Translations under genes and position numbers: made by a program
Notes under the pieces: model-generated
The model's input: only the letters and a program-made list of their open reading frames with translations
What the model was told of the DNA's origin: nothing
Databases searched by the model: none
Assembly (NCBI RefSeq): GCF_900091475.1
Contig: NZ_FMIB01000002.1
Span: 2,542,001-2,606,000, forward strand
DNA from: Micromonospora chersina
GTDB lineage: Bacteria > Actinomycetota > Actinomycetes > Mycobacteriales > Micromonosporaceae
Direction: 5' to 3'
Length of the DNA stretch: 64,000 nucleotides
In this document: piece by piece, positions 42,957 through 52,023 of the stretch
How the letters are laid out: each line of letters begins with the position of its first letter
Position numbering within the stretch: the first letter of the stretch is position 1

Positions 42957-43982
42957 TTACCTGGTCCGGTCGCGGTCCTTGGAGGGCTGCACCCGCTTGG
43001 GCTCGCCGGGCATCTTCGGGTATTCCGGCGGGTAGGGCATGTCGCCCTGACCGGCCGCGGCGTCCCGCTCGGCCCACTCCAGCAGCGGGGTGATGTCCCA
43101 CGGGGCGTCGTCGATGCCGGCGTGCGGGTCGCCCCGCTCCGCGAACCGGGCCGGCACGCTGCCCAGGTGGAAGTCGTCCGGGTCGACCTCGGTCAGCTCG
43201 TCCCAGTCGACGGGGGTGGACACGGTGGCCCGCCCGTTGGCCCGCAGCGAGTAGGCGCAGGCGATGGTGCGGTCGCGGGCCATCTGGTTGAAGTCGACGA
43301 AGACCCGGCTGCCCCGCTCCTCCTTCCACCAGGCGGTGGTGACCAGTTCGGGGCGGCGCCGTTCCAGCTCCCGGGCCAGGGCGATGGTGGCCCGGCGCAC
43401 CTCGACGAACGTCCAGCGCGGCTGGATGCGCAGGTAGACGTGCAGGCCCCGGCCGCCGGAGGTCTTCGGCCAGCCGGTCACACCCAGCTCGCCCAGGAGC
43501 CCGCGCAGCTCACCGGCGGCGGTGACCGCGTGGGTGAAGTCGGTGCCCGGCTGCGGGTCGAGGTCGATGCGCAGCTCGTCGGGGCGGTCGACGTCGGCGG
43601 CGCGCACCGGCCACGGGTGGAAGACCACAGTGCCCATCTGGGCGGCCCAGGCCACGTGCGCCAGGTCGGCGGGGCACAGCTCGGCGGCCTTCCGGCCGCT
43701 GGGGAAGCTGATCTCCGCGGTCGTCACCCACGGGGGTACGCCCCGGGCGGGCACCCGCTTCTGGAAGAACGCCTCCCCCTCGATGCCCTCGGGGAAGCGC
43801 TGGAGGGTGGTGGGCCGGTCGCGCAGGGCCCGCATGATCCCCTCGCCCACCGACAGGTAGTAGTGGAAGACGTCCGCCTTGGTGAAGCCGCGCTGCGGGA
43901 AGATCACCCGGTCGGGGCTGCTCAGCCGGACGGTATGCCCGGCGACCTCGATCTCCTCGACTGCGGCCTTGCTGCCAGCCAT
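42957..43982 (-). CDS. LigD-type DNA polymerase (PolDom/primase family)
   Basis: A 341-residue stand-alone polymerase domain. It shows SSPDRVIFPQ near the start, the HPWPVR His, the metal pair in RIDLDPQPG, the nucleotide-binding TSGGRGLHVYL, and the third acidic residue in FVDFNQMARDRT. Such enzymes fill in ends during non-homologous end joining. The element has inserted in its 3' end. The last codons and TAA (42957) now come from the element, changing the C terminus from DRPRTG to DRTR, with the enzyme core untouched. Confidence 0.92.
   Translation of the reverse strand: MAGSKAAVEEIEVAGHTVRLSSPDRVIFPQRGFTKADVFHYYLSVGEGIMRALRDRPTTLQRFPEGIEGEAFFQKRVPARGVPPWVTTAEISFPSGRKAAELCPADLAHVAWAAQMGTVVFHPWPVRAADVDRPDELRIDLDPQPGTDFTHAVTAAGELRGLLGELGVTGWPKTSGGRGLHVYLRIQPRWTFVEVRRATIALARELERRRPELVTTAWWKEERGSRVFVDFNQMARDRTIACAYSLRANGRATVSTPVDWDELTEVDPDDFHLGSVPARFAERGDPHAGIDDAPWDITPLLEWAERDAAAGQGDMPYPPEYPKMPGEPKRVQPSKDRDRTR
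42966..43019. repeat. attR: 54-bp direct repeat, right copy
   Basis: This partner of 33417-33470 lies inside the 3' end of the polymerase coding sequence. It differs at 42993 and 42999, both silent third positions in the coding frame. Integration therefore keeps the reading frame and supplies a new stop. Confidence 0.88.
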
Positions 43983-44029
43983 TGGGCGACCCTATGCGAT
44001 GCCACCGACGGCCGACGTACCGTTGACCG

Positions 44030-44440
44030 GTGAGTCTTACCGACAATGAACTGCCCCGCACCGAGGACGAGTGGCGGGTCCGGCTGAGCCCGGAGGAGTT
44101 CCGGGTGCTCCGCGAGGCCGGCACCGAACGCCCCTGGACCGGCGAGTACGTCGACACCAAGACCCCCGGCGTCTACCACTGCCGGGCCTGCGGGGCGGAG
44201 CTGTTCCGCAGCGAGGACAAGTTCGACTCGCACTGCGGGTGGCCGAGCTTCGACGACGCCATCCCGGGCGCGGTCAAGGAGATCCCCGACAACACGCTCG
44301 GGATGCGGCGGGTGGAGATCCGCTGCGCCCGTTGCGACAGCCACCTGGGCCACGTCTTCGAGGGCGAGGGCTTCACCCCGAAGGACACCCGGCACTGCGT
44401 GAACTCGATCTCGGTCCGGCTGGAGCCGCGACAGGGCTGA
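44030..44440 (+). CDS. msrB: Peptide-methionine (R)-S-oxide reductase
   Basis: A 136-residue MsrB. Zinc is held by CRACG and CARCDSHLGH; the substrate motif is FDSHCGWPSFDDA, and the catalytic cysteine is in RHCVNS near the C terminus. It repairs methionine-R-sulfoxide in oxidised proteins. It starts with GTG and is divergent from the polymerase gene, sharing a gap of under 50 bp. Confidence 0.95.
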   Translation: MSLTDNELPRTEDEWRVRLSPEEFRVLREAGTERPWTGEYVDTKTPGVYHCRACGAELFRSEDKFDSHCGWPSFDDAIPGAVKEIPDNTLGMRRVEIRCARCDSHLGHVFEGEGFTPKDTRHCVNSISVRLEPRQG

Positions 44441-44490
44441 CGGCACTCGGCCGCCGGCCCAGGGGCTGACGGAGGGACGCCGCCGGCCGG

Positions 44491-44766
44491 TCAGAGCAGC
44501 AGGCGGCTGCCCTGCTCGTCGACCGCGTCGGCGGCCTCGTCGTCCAGCCAGACGCCGCCGGTGGCGAGGTAGCGAAAGCGGTGCTCCCCCGGGCCGAGCC
44601 GCACGGTCACCGTCCGGGTGCCGTCGCGGCGGGCGACCAGTTCGTGCCGGCCGGGCTGCCAGTCGTTGAAGCAGCCGACCACGCTGACCGTGCCGGGCGG
44701 GGTGTCCCGGGGCAGGCAGAAGGTGACCCGGGTCTGGTTGCCGAAAAGCTTGTTGCGCTTGATCAA
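44491..44766 (-). CDS. Isoamylase-type (CBM48-like) glycogen-binding domain protein
   Basis: A 91-residue protein consisting of one early-set domain (VTFCLPRDTPPGTVSVVG, then FNDWQPGRHEL and FRYLATGGVWLDDEAAD), the fold that binds alpha-glucans in AMPK-beta and glycogen enzymes. The start is taken as TTG 44766: GGAGGA lies five bases upstream, and no ATG or GTG gives the expected N terminus. It may be a glycogen-targeting or regulatory subunit. It is divergent from the zinc-finger gene. Confidence 0.78.
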   Translation of the reverse strand: MIKRNKLFGNQTRVTFCLPRDTPPGTVSVVGCFNDWQPGRHELVARRDGTRTVTVRLGPGEHRFRYLATGGVWLDDEAADAVDEQGSRLLL

Positions 44767-44922
44767 GGGGTTCCTCCGAGGTTCGAGGCGGTCACCGGGT
44801 CTAACGCGCGACACGCCGGAGGCGACTCGCCGTCGAGCCGGATCAGGTTCGCCGGTTTCGGTTGCCGGGGTGTGTCCGCTGACCGACCCTGGGATGACGG
44901 GTCCGTTTTCGGGGGGTTTCGT

Positions 44923-45183
44923 ATGGCTACCTGTGAGGTCTGCGGCAACGACTACTGGATGGCGTTCGAGGTGCGCACGGTCAACGGGGCCACGCACACC
45001 TTCGACTCCTTCGAGTGCGCCATCCAGAAGATGGCGCCGATCTGCGAGCACTGCCAGACGAAGATCGTCGGGCACGGCGTCGAGGTCTCCGGCCGGTTCT
45101 TCTGCTGCGCCCACTGCGCCCGCGCCGTCGAGGGCGCCCAGGGTGCCGAGGTCCGCGACGCGGTCGGCGCCCGCCCCGCCTGA
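44923..45183 (+). CDS. Small zinc-finger protein
   Basis: An 86-residue protein with two treble-clef-like cysteine groups: CEVCGNDY with FDSFECAIQ, and CEHCQTKI with FFCCAHCARA. Such small actinobacterial proteins are thought to be metal-binding structural or regulatory factors; the function is not established. It lies 31 bp before the GNAT gene and may be co-transcribed with it. Confidence 0.8.
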   Translation: MATCEVCGNDYWMAFEVRTVNGATHTFDSFECAIQKMAPICEHCQTKIVGHGVEVSGRFFCCAHCARAVEGAQGAEVRDAVGARPA

Positions 45184-45214
45184 GGGCCTCAAGCGGCGGG
45201 CCTACCATCGCGGG

Positions 45215-45664
45215 ATGCCTGTCGAGTCCCACCTGGCCAGCTTCGCCGAGCTGGACGCGCGCACCTTCCACGACCTGCTCCGGCTGCGCATCGACGTGTT
45301 CGTCGTCGAACAGTCCTGCCCGTACCCGGAGCTGGACGGCCGGGACGTCGAACCCGGCACCCGGCACCTCTGGCTGACCCGGGACGGCGACGTGGTGGCG
45401 TACCTGCGAATCCTGGCCGACCCGGACGGCACCGCGCGGATCGGCCGGGTCGTGGTGGCGCCGGCGGCCCGCGGCGCGGGCCTGGCCGGCGCGCTGATGC
45501 GGGAGGCCCTCGCCGTGGTGGGCGACGGCCCATGCGTGCTGGAGGCGCAGACCCACCTGGTCGACTTCTACGCCGGCCACGGCTTCGCGGTCAGCGGCCC
45601 CGGCTACGTCGAGGACGGGATCCCGCACACCCCGATGCGGCGGGAGGGCCGCCCCGCCGCCTGA
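45215..45664 (+). CDS. ElaA-like GNAT N-acetyltransferase
   Basis: A 149-residue protein of the ElaA group within GNAT: LLRLRIDVFVVEQSCPYPELDG near the N terminus, then IGRVVVAPAARGAGLAGALM as the acetyl-CoA motif and HLVDFYAGHGF. The substrate is unknown. The ATG at 45215 fits the family's length. Confidence 0.9.
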   Translation: MPVESHLASFAELDARTFHDLLRLRIDVFVVEQSCPYPELDGRDVEPGTRHLWLTRDGDVVAYLRILADPDGTARIGRVVVAPAARGAGLAGALMREALAVVGDGPCVLEAQTHLVDFYAGHGFAVSGPGYVEDGIPHTPMRREGRPAA

Positions 45665-45792
45665 GCAGACATTGACGGATACCGCTTTCCTGTGGCAGCG
45701 TGCCAGGCGGAGCCGCCACACGAGCCGCGGGAGGGGGCAACTCCCGCACCGTCCGGGCGTCGTACACCGACATCCCCACCCCGGAGGCTTCC

Positions 45793-46902
45793 ATGTCCAC
45801 TCCGCACCGCCGCCGCGCCCCGCTCGTGGCGGCGATCCTCAGCGTCTGCGCGGTCGTCGCGGCGCTGCTCACCACCGCGCTGTCCGGCCCGGCCTCGGCG
45901 CACGGGTCGGTGGTCGACCCGGCGTCGCGCAACTACGGCTGCTGGCAGCGCTGGGGCGGCGACTTCCAGAACCCGGCGATGGCCACCCAGGACCCGATGT
46001 GCTGGCAAGCCTGGCAGGCCGACCCGAACGCCATGTGGAACTGGAACGGCCTGTTCCGGGAGGGCGTCGCCGGCAACCACCAGGCGGCCATCCCGGACGG
46101 CCAGCTGTGCAGCGCCGGGCACACCGCCAGCGGGCGCTACAACGCCCTCGACGCGGTCGGCGCCTGGAAGACCGCGCCGGTGACCAGCAACTTCCGGATC
46201 AAGCTGTACGACCAGGCCAGCCACGGCGCCGACTACATCCGGGTGTACGTGTCGAAGCAGGGCTACAACGCGCTGACCACGCCGCTGCGCTGGAGCGACC
46301 TGGAGCTGGTCGGCCAGATCGGCAACACCCCGGCCAGCCAGTGGACGCCCGAGTCGCAGGGCGTGTCGATCCAGGTGCCGGCGAACGCGCCGGGCCGCAC
46401 CGGCCGGCACGTCGTCTACACCATCTGGCAGGCCAGCCACCTGGACCAGTCGTACTACCTGTGCAGCGACGTGGACTTCGGCGGCGGCTCGACCACGCCG
46501 CCCACCACGCCGCCGCCGACCACCACCCCGCCCACCACGCCGCCCCCGACCACCACGCCGCCGACCACGCCGCCTCCGACGACGCCGAACCCGGCCGGGG
46601 CGTGCACGGCGACGTACCGGATCACCGGGCAGTGGGGCGGCGGCTTCCAGGCCGAGGTGCAGGTGACCAACGGCGGGTCGCCGGTCCGCGGCTGGTCGGT
46701 GAGCTGGAACTACGCCAACGGCCAGCAGGTCAGCTCGGCGTGGAACGCCACGGTGAGCACCAGCGGAACGCTTGTCACCGCACGCAACGTGGCCTACAAC
46801 GGCACCCTCGCCGCCGGGGCGAGCACCACGTTCGGTTTCGTCGGCTCGTGGAGCGGGAGCAACCCGGCGCCCGGGATCCTCTCCTGCACGACTGTCGCCT
46901 GA
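45793..46902 (+). CDS. Secreted AA10 lytic polysaccharide monooxygenase with CBM2
   Basis: A 369-residue secreted enzyme. The signal peptide ends at ASA, so the mature protein begins with His (HGSVV), the copper-binding His1. The AA10 domain (about 37-230) is followed by a PTTPPPTT linker and a family 2 cellulose-binding module (about 270-369, WGGGFQAEVQVTN). It would oxidatively cleave crystalline cellulose or chitin outside the cell. GGAGG lies before the ATG. It is a single gene ended by a perfect palindrome. Confidence 0.95.
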   Translation: MSTPHRRRAPLVAAILSVCAVVAALLTTALSGPASAHGSVVDPASRNYGCWQRWGGDFQNPAMATQDPMCWQAWQADPNAMWNWNGLFREGVAGNHQAAIPDGQLCSAGHTASGRYNALDAVGAWKTAPVTSNFRIKLYDQASHGADYIRVYVSKQGYNALTTPLRWSDLELVGQIGNTPASQWTPESQGVSIQVPANAPGRTGRHVVYTIWQASHLDQSYYLCSDVDFGGGSTTPPTTPPPTTTPPTTPPPTTTPPTTPPPTTPNPAGACTATYRITGQWGGGFQAEVQVTNGGSPVRGWSVSWNYANGQQVSSAWNATVSTSGTLVTARNVAYNGTLAAGASTTFGFVGSWSGSNPAPGILSCTTVA

Positions 46903-46909
46903 CCGCCGT

Positions 46910-46941
46910 CCGGCCGGGGTCGCGTACGCGACCCCGGCCGG
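46910..46941. terminator. 32-nt perfect palindrome between convergent genes
   Basis: CCGGCCGGGGTCGCGT (46910-46925) is followed directly by its own reverse complement to 46941, 8 bp after the LPMO stop and 8 bp before the hemQ stop. It can form a 16-bp cruciform or hairpin in either transcript. Confidence 0.8.
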
Positions 46942-46948
46942 GCGCGGC

Positions 46949-47650
46949 TCAGACCAGGCAGGTGACGAAGTCGGCGATCGAGCGGCGGCGGCCCGTGTAG
47001 AACGGGATCTCCTCGCGCACGTGCCGGCGGGCCCGGGAGGCCCGCAGGTCCCGCATGAGGTCGACGATCCGGTGCAGCTCGTCGGCCTCGAAGGCGAGCA
47101 TCCACTCGTAGTCGCCCAGCGCGAACGAGGCCACCGTGTTGGCCCGCACGTCGGGGTAGCCGCGCGCCATCTTGCCGTGCTCGGCCAGCAGCTCCCGCCG
47201 CTCGGCGTCGGGCAGCAGGTACCACTCGTACGACCGGACGAACGGGTAGACGCAGAGGTAGGCGCGCGGCTCCTCGTCGGCCAGGAACGCCGGGATGTGG
47301 CTCTTGTTGAACTCGGCCGGCCGGTGCAGCGCCATCTGCGACCAGACCGGGGTCAGCGCCCGGCCCAGGGTGGTGCGCCGGAACCGCAGGTACGCGTCCT
47401 GGAGCGCGTCGCTGGAGGACGAGTGCCACCAGATCATCAGGTCCGCGTCGGCGCGCAGGCCGGCCACGTCGTACGTGCCGCGGATGGTGACGTCCTTGCC
47501 GGCCAGCTCCTCGAAGAGCGACTCGACCTCGGCGACGACGTTCTCGCGCAGCGACGGGAGGGGGCTGGTGGCCCGGTAGACGGACCACATGGTGTAGCGG
47601 ATGGTCTCGTTGAGCTCCCGCAGCCGGGCCGCGTTGGTCTGCTCCGTCAT
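46949..47650 (-). CDS. hemQ: Coproheme decarboxylase (chlorite dismutase family)
   Basis: A 233-residue HemQ. It has the actinobacterial pattern TMWSVYR near residue 20, [19 protein letters not shown], then SYEWYLLP and [20 protein letters not shown]. It catalyses the last step of the coproporphyrin-dependent haem pathway, converting coprohaem to haem b. It overlaps hemY by ATGA, and the hemE-hemY-hemQ order fits the pathway. Confidence 0.95.
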   Translation of the reverse strand: MTEQTNAARLRELNETIRYTMWSVYRATSPLPSLRENVVAEVESLFEELAGKDVTIRGTYDVAGLRADADLMIWWHSSSSDALQDAYLRFRRTTLGRALTPVWSQMALHRPAEFNKSHIPAFLADEEPRAYLCVYPFVRSYEWYLLPDAERRELLAEHGKMARGYPDVRANTVASFALGDYEWMLAFEADELHRIVDLMRDLRASRARRHVREEIPFYTGRRRSIADFVTCLV

Positions 47651-49107
47651 GCTGCCGATCCTCCCAGTGCAGTGATGATCTCTTCGGCCGCCGTCTCGCC
47701 GGAGCGGACGCAGACCGGGATGCCGACGCCGTCGTAGCCGGCCCCGGCCAGGGCCAGCGTCGGGTGGGCGGCGCGCAGCGCCGTCCGGGCCGCCGCCACC
47801 CGGCCGAGGTGCCCCGGCGTGTACTGCGGCAGGGCGCCACCCCACCGCTGCACGTGCCGGGCCACGGGGGTCGGCAGCGGCGTGCCGAGCACCTTCGACA
47901 GCTCCCGGTGCACGGTGGCGACCAGGTCGTCGTCGGTGAGCTGGAGCGAGGTCTCGTCGCCGTACCGGCCGACCGAGGCGCGGACCAGGGCGAGCCCGTC
48001 GGGCCGGCGCAGGTGACCCCACTTGGTGGTGAAGAACGTGGACGCCTTGATCAGCAGCCCCTCGGTGGCCGGCACCAGGAAGCCGGACAGCTCCGGCAAC
48101 TCCGGCTCGGGCAGGGCCATGGTGACCAGCGCGACGCTGGCGTAGTCCAGCCCGCCGACGGCCGTCGCGACCTCCGGGGCCGGGCCGGCGAGCAGCCGGG
48201 CGGCCGGGCGCGCCGGCACGGCGAGCAGCACGGCGTCGGCCTCGACTTGCGACGACTCCAGCTCGGCGCGTCTGCCGCCGCGCCGCGACCTGGAGCCGTC
48301 GTCCGGATCCCGGGTGGGACCGACGGTGAGGCGCCAGCCGGTCGGGGTGGGACGCAGCTCGCGCACTGCGGCGTCCCGGCGGATCGTCGCCCCGCTCTCC
48401 CGCGCCGCCGCCTCGACCAGGGTGCTCAGCCCGCCGGCCAGGGTGCCGAAGACCGGTGCGCCCGGGGCGCGGGGTGCGGCGGCCTGCGCGGCGCGGACCG
48501 CACCGACCAGGGTGTGCTCGACGCGGGCCGCCCGGGCCAGCGCCGGCATGGTGGTGACCAGCGACAGGTCGTCGGCCCGGCCCGCGTAGACGCCGCCGAG
48601 CATCGGGTCGACCAGCCGGTCCACCACCTCGTCGCCGAGCCGGTCGCGCACCAGCGCGCCGACCGACACGTCGGCGTCCGCCGGGAGCAGCGGCGCGCCG
48701 CCGTCCCGGTCGGCCGCCGCGGCCGGCCGCGCCACCGCCGCCACCTTGTCCAGATCCCCGGGTACGCCCACCAGGGTGCCGCCCGGGACCGGGCGCAGCC
48801 CGCCGTCGACCACCAGGGCGGCCTGCCCGACGGTGGGGTGCACGATCGACCCGGCCAGGCCGAGCCGGCGGATCAGGCTCACCGCGGCCGACTCCCCGCC
48901 GGCCGGGTCACGCATGAGGAACGACTCGGCGCCGAACTCGACCGGGCCGCCGGCCAGCTCACCGGTGCGCAGCTTGCCGCCGAGGCGGCCGGACTGCTCG
49001 TACACGGTGATCTCGGTGCCGGTGGGGGCGCGGTCGCGCAACCGGACGGCGGCGGCCAGCCCGGTGATCCCGCCACCGACGATCGCCACCCGCCACGGTC
49101 GCGCCAT
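47647..49107 (-). CDS. hemY: Coproporphyrinogen III oxidase / PPOX family (HemY)
   Basis: A 486-residue FAD-dependent oxidase. The N-terminal dinucleotide fold is [17 protein letters not shown], the middle carries the substrate domain, and the C-terminal [26 protein letters not shown] closes the FAD site. In actinobacteria it oxidises coproporphyrinogen III to coproporphyrin III. It lies between hemE and hemQ on the minus strand. Confidence 0.94.
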   Translation of the reverse strand: MARPWRVAIVGGGITGLAAAVRLRDRAPTGTEITVYEQSGRLGGKLRTGELAGGPVEFGAESFLMRDPAGGESAAVSLIRRLGLAGSIVHPTVGQAALVVDGGLRPVPGGTLVGVPGDLDKVAAVARPAAAADRDGGAPLLPADADVSVGALVRDRLGDEVVDRLVDPMLGGVYAGRADDLSLVTTMPALARAARVEHTLVGAVRAAQAAAPRAPGAPVFGTLAGGLSTLVEAAARESGATIRRDAAVRELRPTPTGWRLTVGPTRDPDDGSRSRRGGRRAELESSQVEADAVLLAVPARPAARLLAGPAPEVATAVGGLDYASVALVTMALPEPELPELSGFLVPATEGLLIKASTFFTTKWGHLRRPDGLALVRASVGRYGDETSLQLTDDDLVATVHRELSKVLGTPLPTPVARHVQRWGGALPQYTPGHLGRVAAARTALRAAHPTLALAGAGYDGVGIPVCVRSGETAAEEIITALGGSAA

Positions 49108-49120
49108 GGTCGTCCCTCCC

Positions 49121-50212
49121 TTACGCGGCCGGCCGCGCGGACAGCTCGTGCACCAGCGCGACCACCCGGGTCAGCACCTCGGGGTCGGTCTCCGGCAGCA
49201 CGCCGTGACCGAGGTTGAACACGTGGCCCGGGGCGGCGCGGCCCTCGCCGAGGATCCGGCGCACCGCGGCCTCCACCACCGGCCAGGGGGCGAGCAGCAC
49301 GGCCGGGTCGAGGTTGCCCTGCACGGCCTTGTCCGGGCCGATCCGGCGGGTCGCGACGTCCAGCGGCGTACGCCAGTCCACGCCGACCACGTCGGCGCCG
49401 GCCTCGCCCATCGCGCCGAGCAGCTCCGCGGTGCCCACCCCGAAGTGGATCCGGGGGACGCCGGCGCCGGCCAGGCCGGCGAGCACGTGGGCCGAGTGCG
49501 GCAGCACGTAGCGGCGGTAGTCCGCCTCGGAGAGCGCCCCGGCCCAGGAGTCGAAGAGCTGCACCGCGGAGACCCCGGCGTCGACCTGCACCCGCAGGAA
49601 CGCCAGCGTCACCTCGGCGAGCCGCGCGCAGAGCGCGTGCCACAGCTCCGGGTCGCCGTACATGAGCGCCTTGGTCTTGGCGTGGGTGCGCGACGGGCCG
49701 CCCTCGACGAGGTAGCTGGCCAGGGTGAACGGCGCGCCCGCGAAGCCGATGAGCGGGGTGTCGCCCAGCTCGGCGACGAGCAGCCGGACGGCCTCGTCCA
49801 CGTAGGACACGTCGTCCCGGCCGATCGGGTTGATCCGCTCGACGTCGGCGGCGGTGCGGACCGGCTCGGCCACCACCGGGCCGGTGCCGGGCACGATGTC
49901 CAGGTCGATCCCGGCGGCGGCCACCGGCACCACGATGTCGCTGAACAGGATGGCCGCGTCGACCCCGTGCCGGCGGACCGGCTGGAGGGTGATCTCGGTG
50001 ACCAGTTCCGGGCGGCGGCACGACTCCAGCATCGGCACGTTGGCCCGGATCTCCCGGTACTCCGGCAGCGACCGGCCGGCCTGGCGCATGAACCAGACCG
50101 GGGTGTGCGGGCCCGGCTCGCGCCGGCAGGCGCGGACGAAGGGCGAGTCGGCCGGCCCGCCGCGGCGGGGTTCTCCGTCTCGGGCGGCAGTGCCCGTGGC
50201 TTCGGTGGTCAT
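49121..50212 (-). CDS. hemE: Uroporphyrinogen III decarboxylase
   Basis: A 363-residue enzyme. It has the N-terminal [15 protein letters not shown], the conserved [26 protein letters not shown] and HFGVGT, and the C-terminal [14 protein letters not shown]. It makes coproporphyrinogen III. The ATG at 50212 is the only start giving the usual short leader. It is 13 bp upstream of hemY and the first gene of the haem operon. Confidence 0.96.
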   Translation of the reverse strand: MTTEATGTAARDGEPRRGGPADSPFVRACRREPGPHTPVWFMRQAGRSLPEYREIRANVPMLESCRRPELVTEITLQPVRRHGVDAAILFSDIVVPVAAAGIDLDIVPGTGPVVAEPVRTAADVERINPIGRDDVSYVDEAVRLLVAELGDTPLIGFAGAPFTLASYLVEGGPSRTHAKTKALMYGDPELWHALCARLAEVTLAFLRVQVDAGVSAVQLFDSWAGALSEADYRRYVLPHSAHVLAGLAGAGVPRIHFGVGTAELLGAMGEAGADVVGVDWRTPLDVATRRIGPDKAVQGNLDPAVLLAPWPVVEAAVRRILGEGRAAPGHVFNLGHGVLPETDPEVLTRVVALVHELSARPAA

Positions 50213-50373
50213 CGCGGCAATCGTGCCACGCGCCCGGGCGACCCCCGCCGCCACCGTCACCTTTTGTGACCGGCCACCCTCCGGTGTCCGCCGCGGCCCC
50301 GGCGCCCAAGATCGTGACCGTCCGCCCGGCGCGCCGTCACGCGACGGGGCGGGCGGCGGCATAGGCTGCCGTC

Positions 50374-50946
50374 ATGGCCCCCCCGATCGCGCTCCCGGAA
50401 ACGTTCGCCCGCGCGGTCGCGGGGTTGCGATCGGTGACCTGCCGCCCGGAGATCGTGCTGGAGGAGGTCGGCGCCCCGCAGCGCCTGGCGCCCTACGCGT
50501 TCGCGCTCTCCGCCGGGGTGCTCCGCGACGGCGACGAGGTGGCCACCGGCCGGCTCATCCTGCTGCACGACCCGGCCGGGCACGAGGCGTGGCAGGGCAC
50601 CCTGCGGCTGGTCACCTACGTGACCGCGGAGCTGGAGGTCGACCTGGCCAGCGACCCGCTGCTGCCCGGGGTGGGCTGGACGTGGCTGACCGACGCGCTC
50701 GACGCGCAGGAGGCCCGCTACCGGGCCATCGGCGGCACCGTCACCCAGACGCTCTCCACCCGGTTCGGCGAGCTGGCCGGGCCGCCCGCCGCGGGCGACA
50801 TCGAGATCCGCGCCTCCTGGACGCCGCTCGGCGCCGATCTGGCCCCGCACCTGCTCGGCTGGTGCACGCTGCTGGCCTCGACGGCCGGCCTGCCCCCACC
50901 CGGCGTGACCGCGCTGCCGACCCGCCGCCCCGCCGGCGCCGCCTGA
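50374..50946 (+). CDS. DUF3000 family protein
   Basis: A 190-residue protein of unknown function limited to actinobacteria. The opening FARAVAGLRSVTCRPEIVLEE and the later RFGELAGPP and SWTPLGADLAPHLLGW match DUF3000. The gene is typically found between hemE and a RNase D gene, as here. Convergent with the coiled-coil gene. Confidence 0.9.
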   Translation: MAPPIALPETFARAVAGLRSVTCRPEIVLEEVGAPQRLAPYAFALSAGVLRDGDEVATGRLILLHDPAGHEAWQGTLRLVTYVTAELEVDLASDPLLPGVGWTWLTDALDAQEARYRAIGGTVTQTLSTRFGELAGPPAAGDIEIRASWTPLGADLAPHLLGWCTLLASTAGLPPPGVTALPTRRPAGAA

Positions 50947-51001
50947 CCGGTCCCGCACCCGCCGGTCGCCGCCACGGCGGTCGTCACCGGCCGACACGGC
51001 G

Positions 51002-51035
51002 ACGGGCCGCCCCGGGAGGTCCCGGAACGGCCCGT
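51002..51035. terminator. Compound hairpin between convergent genes
   Basis: ACGGGCCG (51002-51009) pairs with CGGCCCGT (51028-51035), and inside it CCGGGA-GG-TCCCGG forms a second perfect stem. It sits between the DUF3000 gene and the coiled-coil gene and probably ends both. Confidence 0.75.
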
Positions 51036-51046
51036 GCGGAGCCGGA

Positions 51047-51901
51047 TCAGAGGTAGTTCTCGGCCTCGTCGCAGACCTTGTCGAGGCCCTTGTTGGCCGC
51101 GTCGAAGGCCGCCTTGTCGCCCCGGGACGCCGCCGCGATGGCCGTGGTCAGCTTGTCCAGGCAGCTCGCGATGACCTTCTTCTGCCGGGCCTGCTCGTCC
51201 CGGTCGTTCTTGGTGCCGGTCAGGTCCTGCTGGGTGTCGGCGAGCTTGTCGCGGACCGACTGGAGGTCGCCCTTGAGCTTGTCGATCTCCTGCCGGTTCG
51301 CGGTGATCGTGCCGTCCCGCTGGCTGACCTGCTGCTCGGCCTTGTGCAGCTTGCCGTTGGTGGTCACGTAGAGGCCGGTCATCACGCCGCCCAGGACCAG
51401 CAGCAGCCCGGCGACGATGCCCAGGATGAGGGCGGCCCGCCCCTTGCCGCCGCCCGCCGCGGGCGCGCCGTAGGGCGGCACCGGGCCGGGCGGGGCCGAC
51501 ATCGGGTAGCCCGGCGCGGAGACCGGCGGTGCCGACATCGGGTAGCCCGGCGCGGAGGCCGGTGGGACCGACGTGGGCGGCGCCGACATGGGCTGCGGGT
51601 AACCGGGCGCGGAGCCGGCGCCGGAGGTTGGCGGGGCCGACATGGGCTGCGGGTAGCCGGGCGCGGAACCCGGGGCGCCCGGCGGCGGGACCGGGGCGGC
51701 GCCCGGCGCGTACTGCCCGGGGACCGGCGCTGTGGGCTGGGGCAGGGTCGGGTCGGGCTGGGGCGCCCGGTACTGCGGGGGCTCGGGCTGGGCCGGCCCG
51801 TACTGCTCGGGCGCGGGCGGGCTGCCGTACGAGCCGCCGTACACCGTGCCCCCCGGCGGCTGGGGCGGGTAGCCGCCCGCTCCGGTCGGTGGCTGGGACA
51901 T
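51047..51901 (-). CDS. Proline-rich membrane protein with C-terminal coiled coil
   Basis: A 284-residue protein. The cytoplasmic N-terminal 150 residues are Pro/Gly/Tyr-rich with imperfect repeats of the type SAPGYPQPMSAPPTS. One membrane helix at about 162-182 (LILGIVAGLLLVLGGVMTGL) is followed by an outer coiled coil (about 190-250) with Lys/Asp-rich heptads. No enzymatic motif is seen. It sits next to the S1C protease gene, which has a similar N-terminal layout, and the two may be linked. Confidence 0.75.
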   Translation of the reverse strand: MSQPPTGAGGYPPQPPGGTVYGGSYGSPPAPEQYGPAQPEPPQYRAPQPDPTLPQPTAPVPGQYAPGAAPVPPPGAPGSAPGYPQPMSAPPTSGAGSAPGYPQPMSAPPTSVPPASAPGYPMSAPPVSAPGYPMSAPPGPVPPYGAPAAGGGKGRAALILGIVAGLLLVLGGVMTGLYVTTNGKLHKAEQQVSQRDGTITANRQEIDKLKGDLQSVRDKLADTQQDLTGTKNDRDEQARQKKVIASCLDKLTTAIAAASRGDKAAFDAANKGLDKVCDEAENYL

Positions 51902-52023
51902 GTCTCTTCCTCCAGGTTTGCTGGTCCCCCGCGGGGTGGCCCGTCAGGGCCGGGGTCTGCGGTCGGCGTGGCCGGGCCTACGCCGCGACGGCGCCGGGAT
52001 GGGGTCACCGGCGGGCGCGCCGG

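Larger units (their letters stand above)
33417..43019. mobile_element. Integrated satellite-like element with capsid gene
   Basis: The element, counting both terminal repeats, is about 9.6 kb. It is bounded by a 54-bp direct repeat, has lower GC and more AT-rich intergenic DNA than its flanks, and encodes a tyrosine integrase next to the right end. Cargo: helix-turn-helix replication-type protein, DUF2637, TIGR02391, a membrane coiled-coil protein, HNH endonuclease, zinc-ribbon proteins and an HK97 major capsid protein. No terminase, portal, prohead protease, tail, lysis or TraB gene is present. That fits a phage satellite (capsid-carrying PICI-like) or a strongly reduced prophage better than an AICE, which would carry a Rep and an FtsK-like transfer gene. 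Confidence 0.85.

Noticed and set aside
33417..43019. A conjugative AICE
   Set aside because: No RepSA/Prim-Pol, FtsK-like TraB or Pra/KorSA-type genes are seen, while a capsid gene is present.
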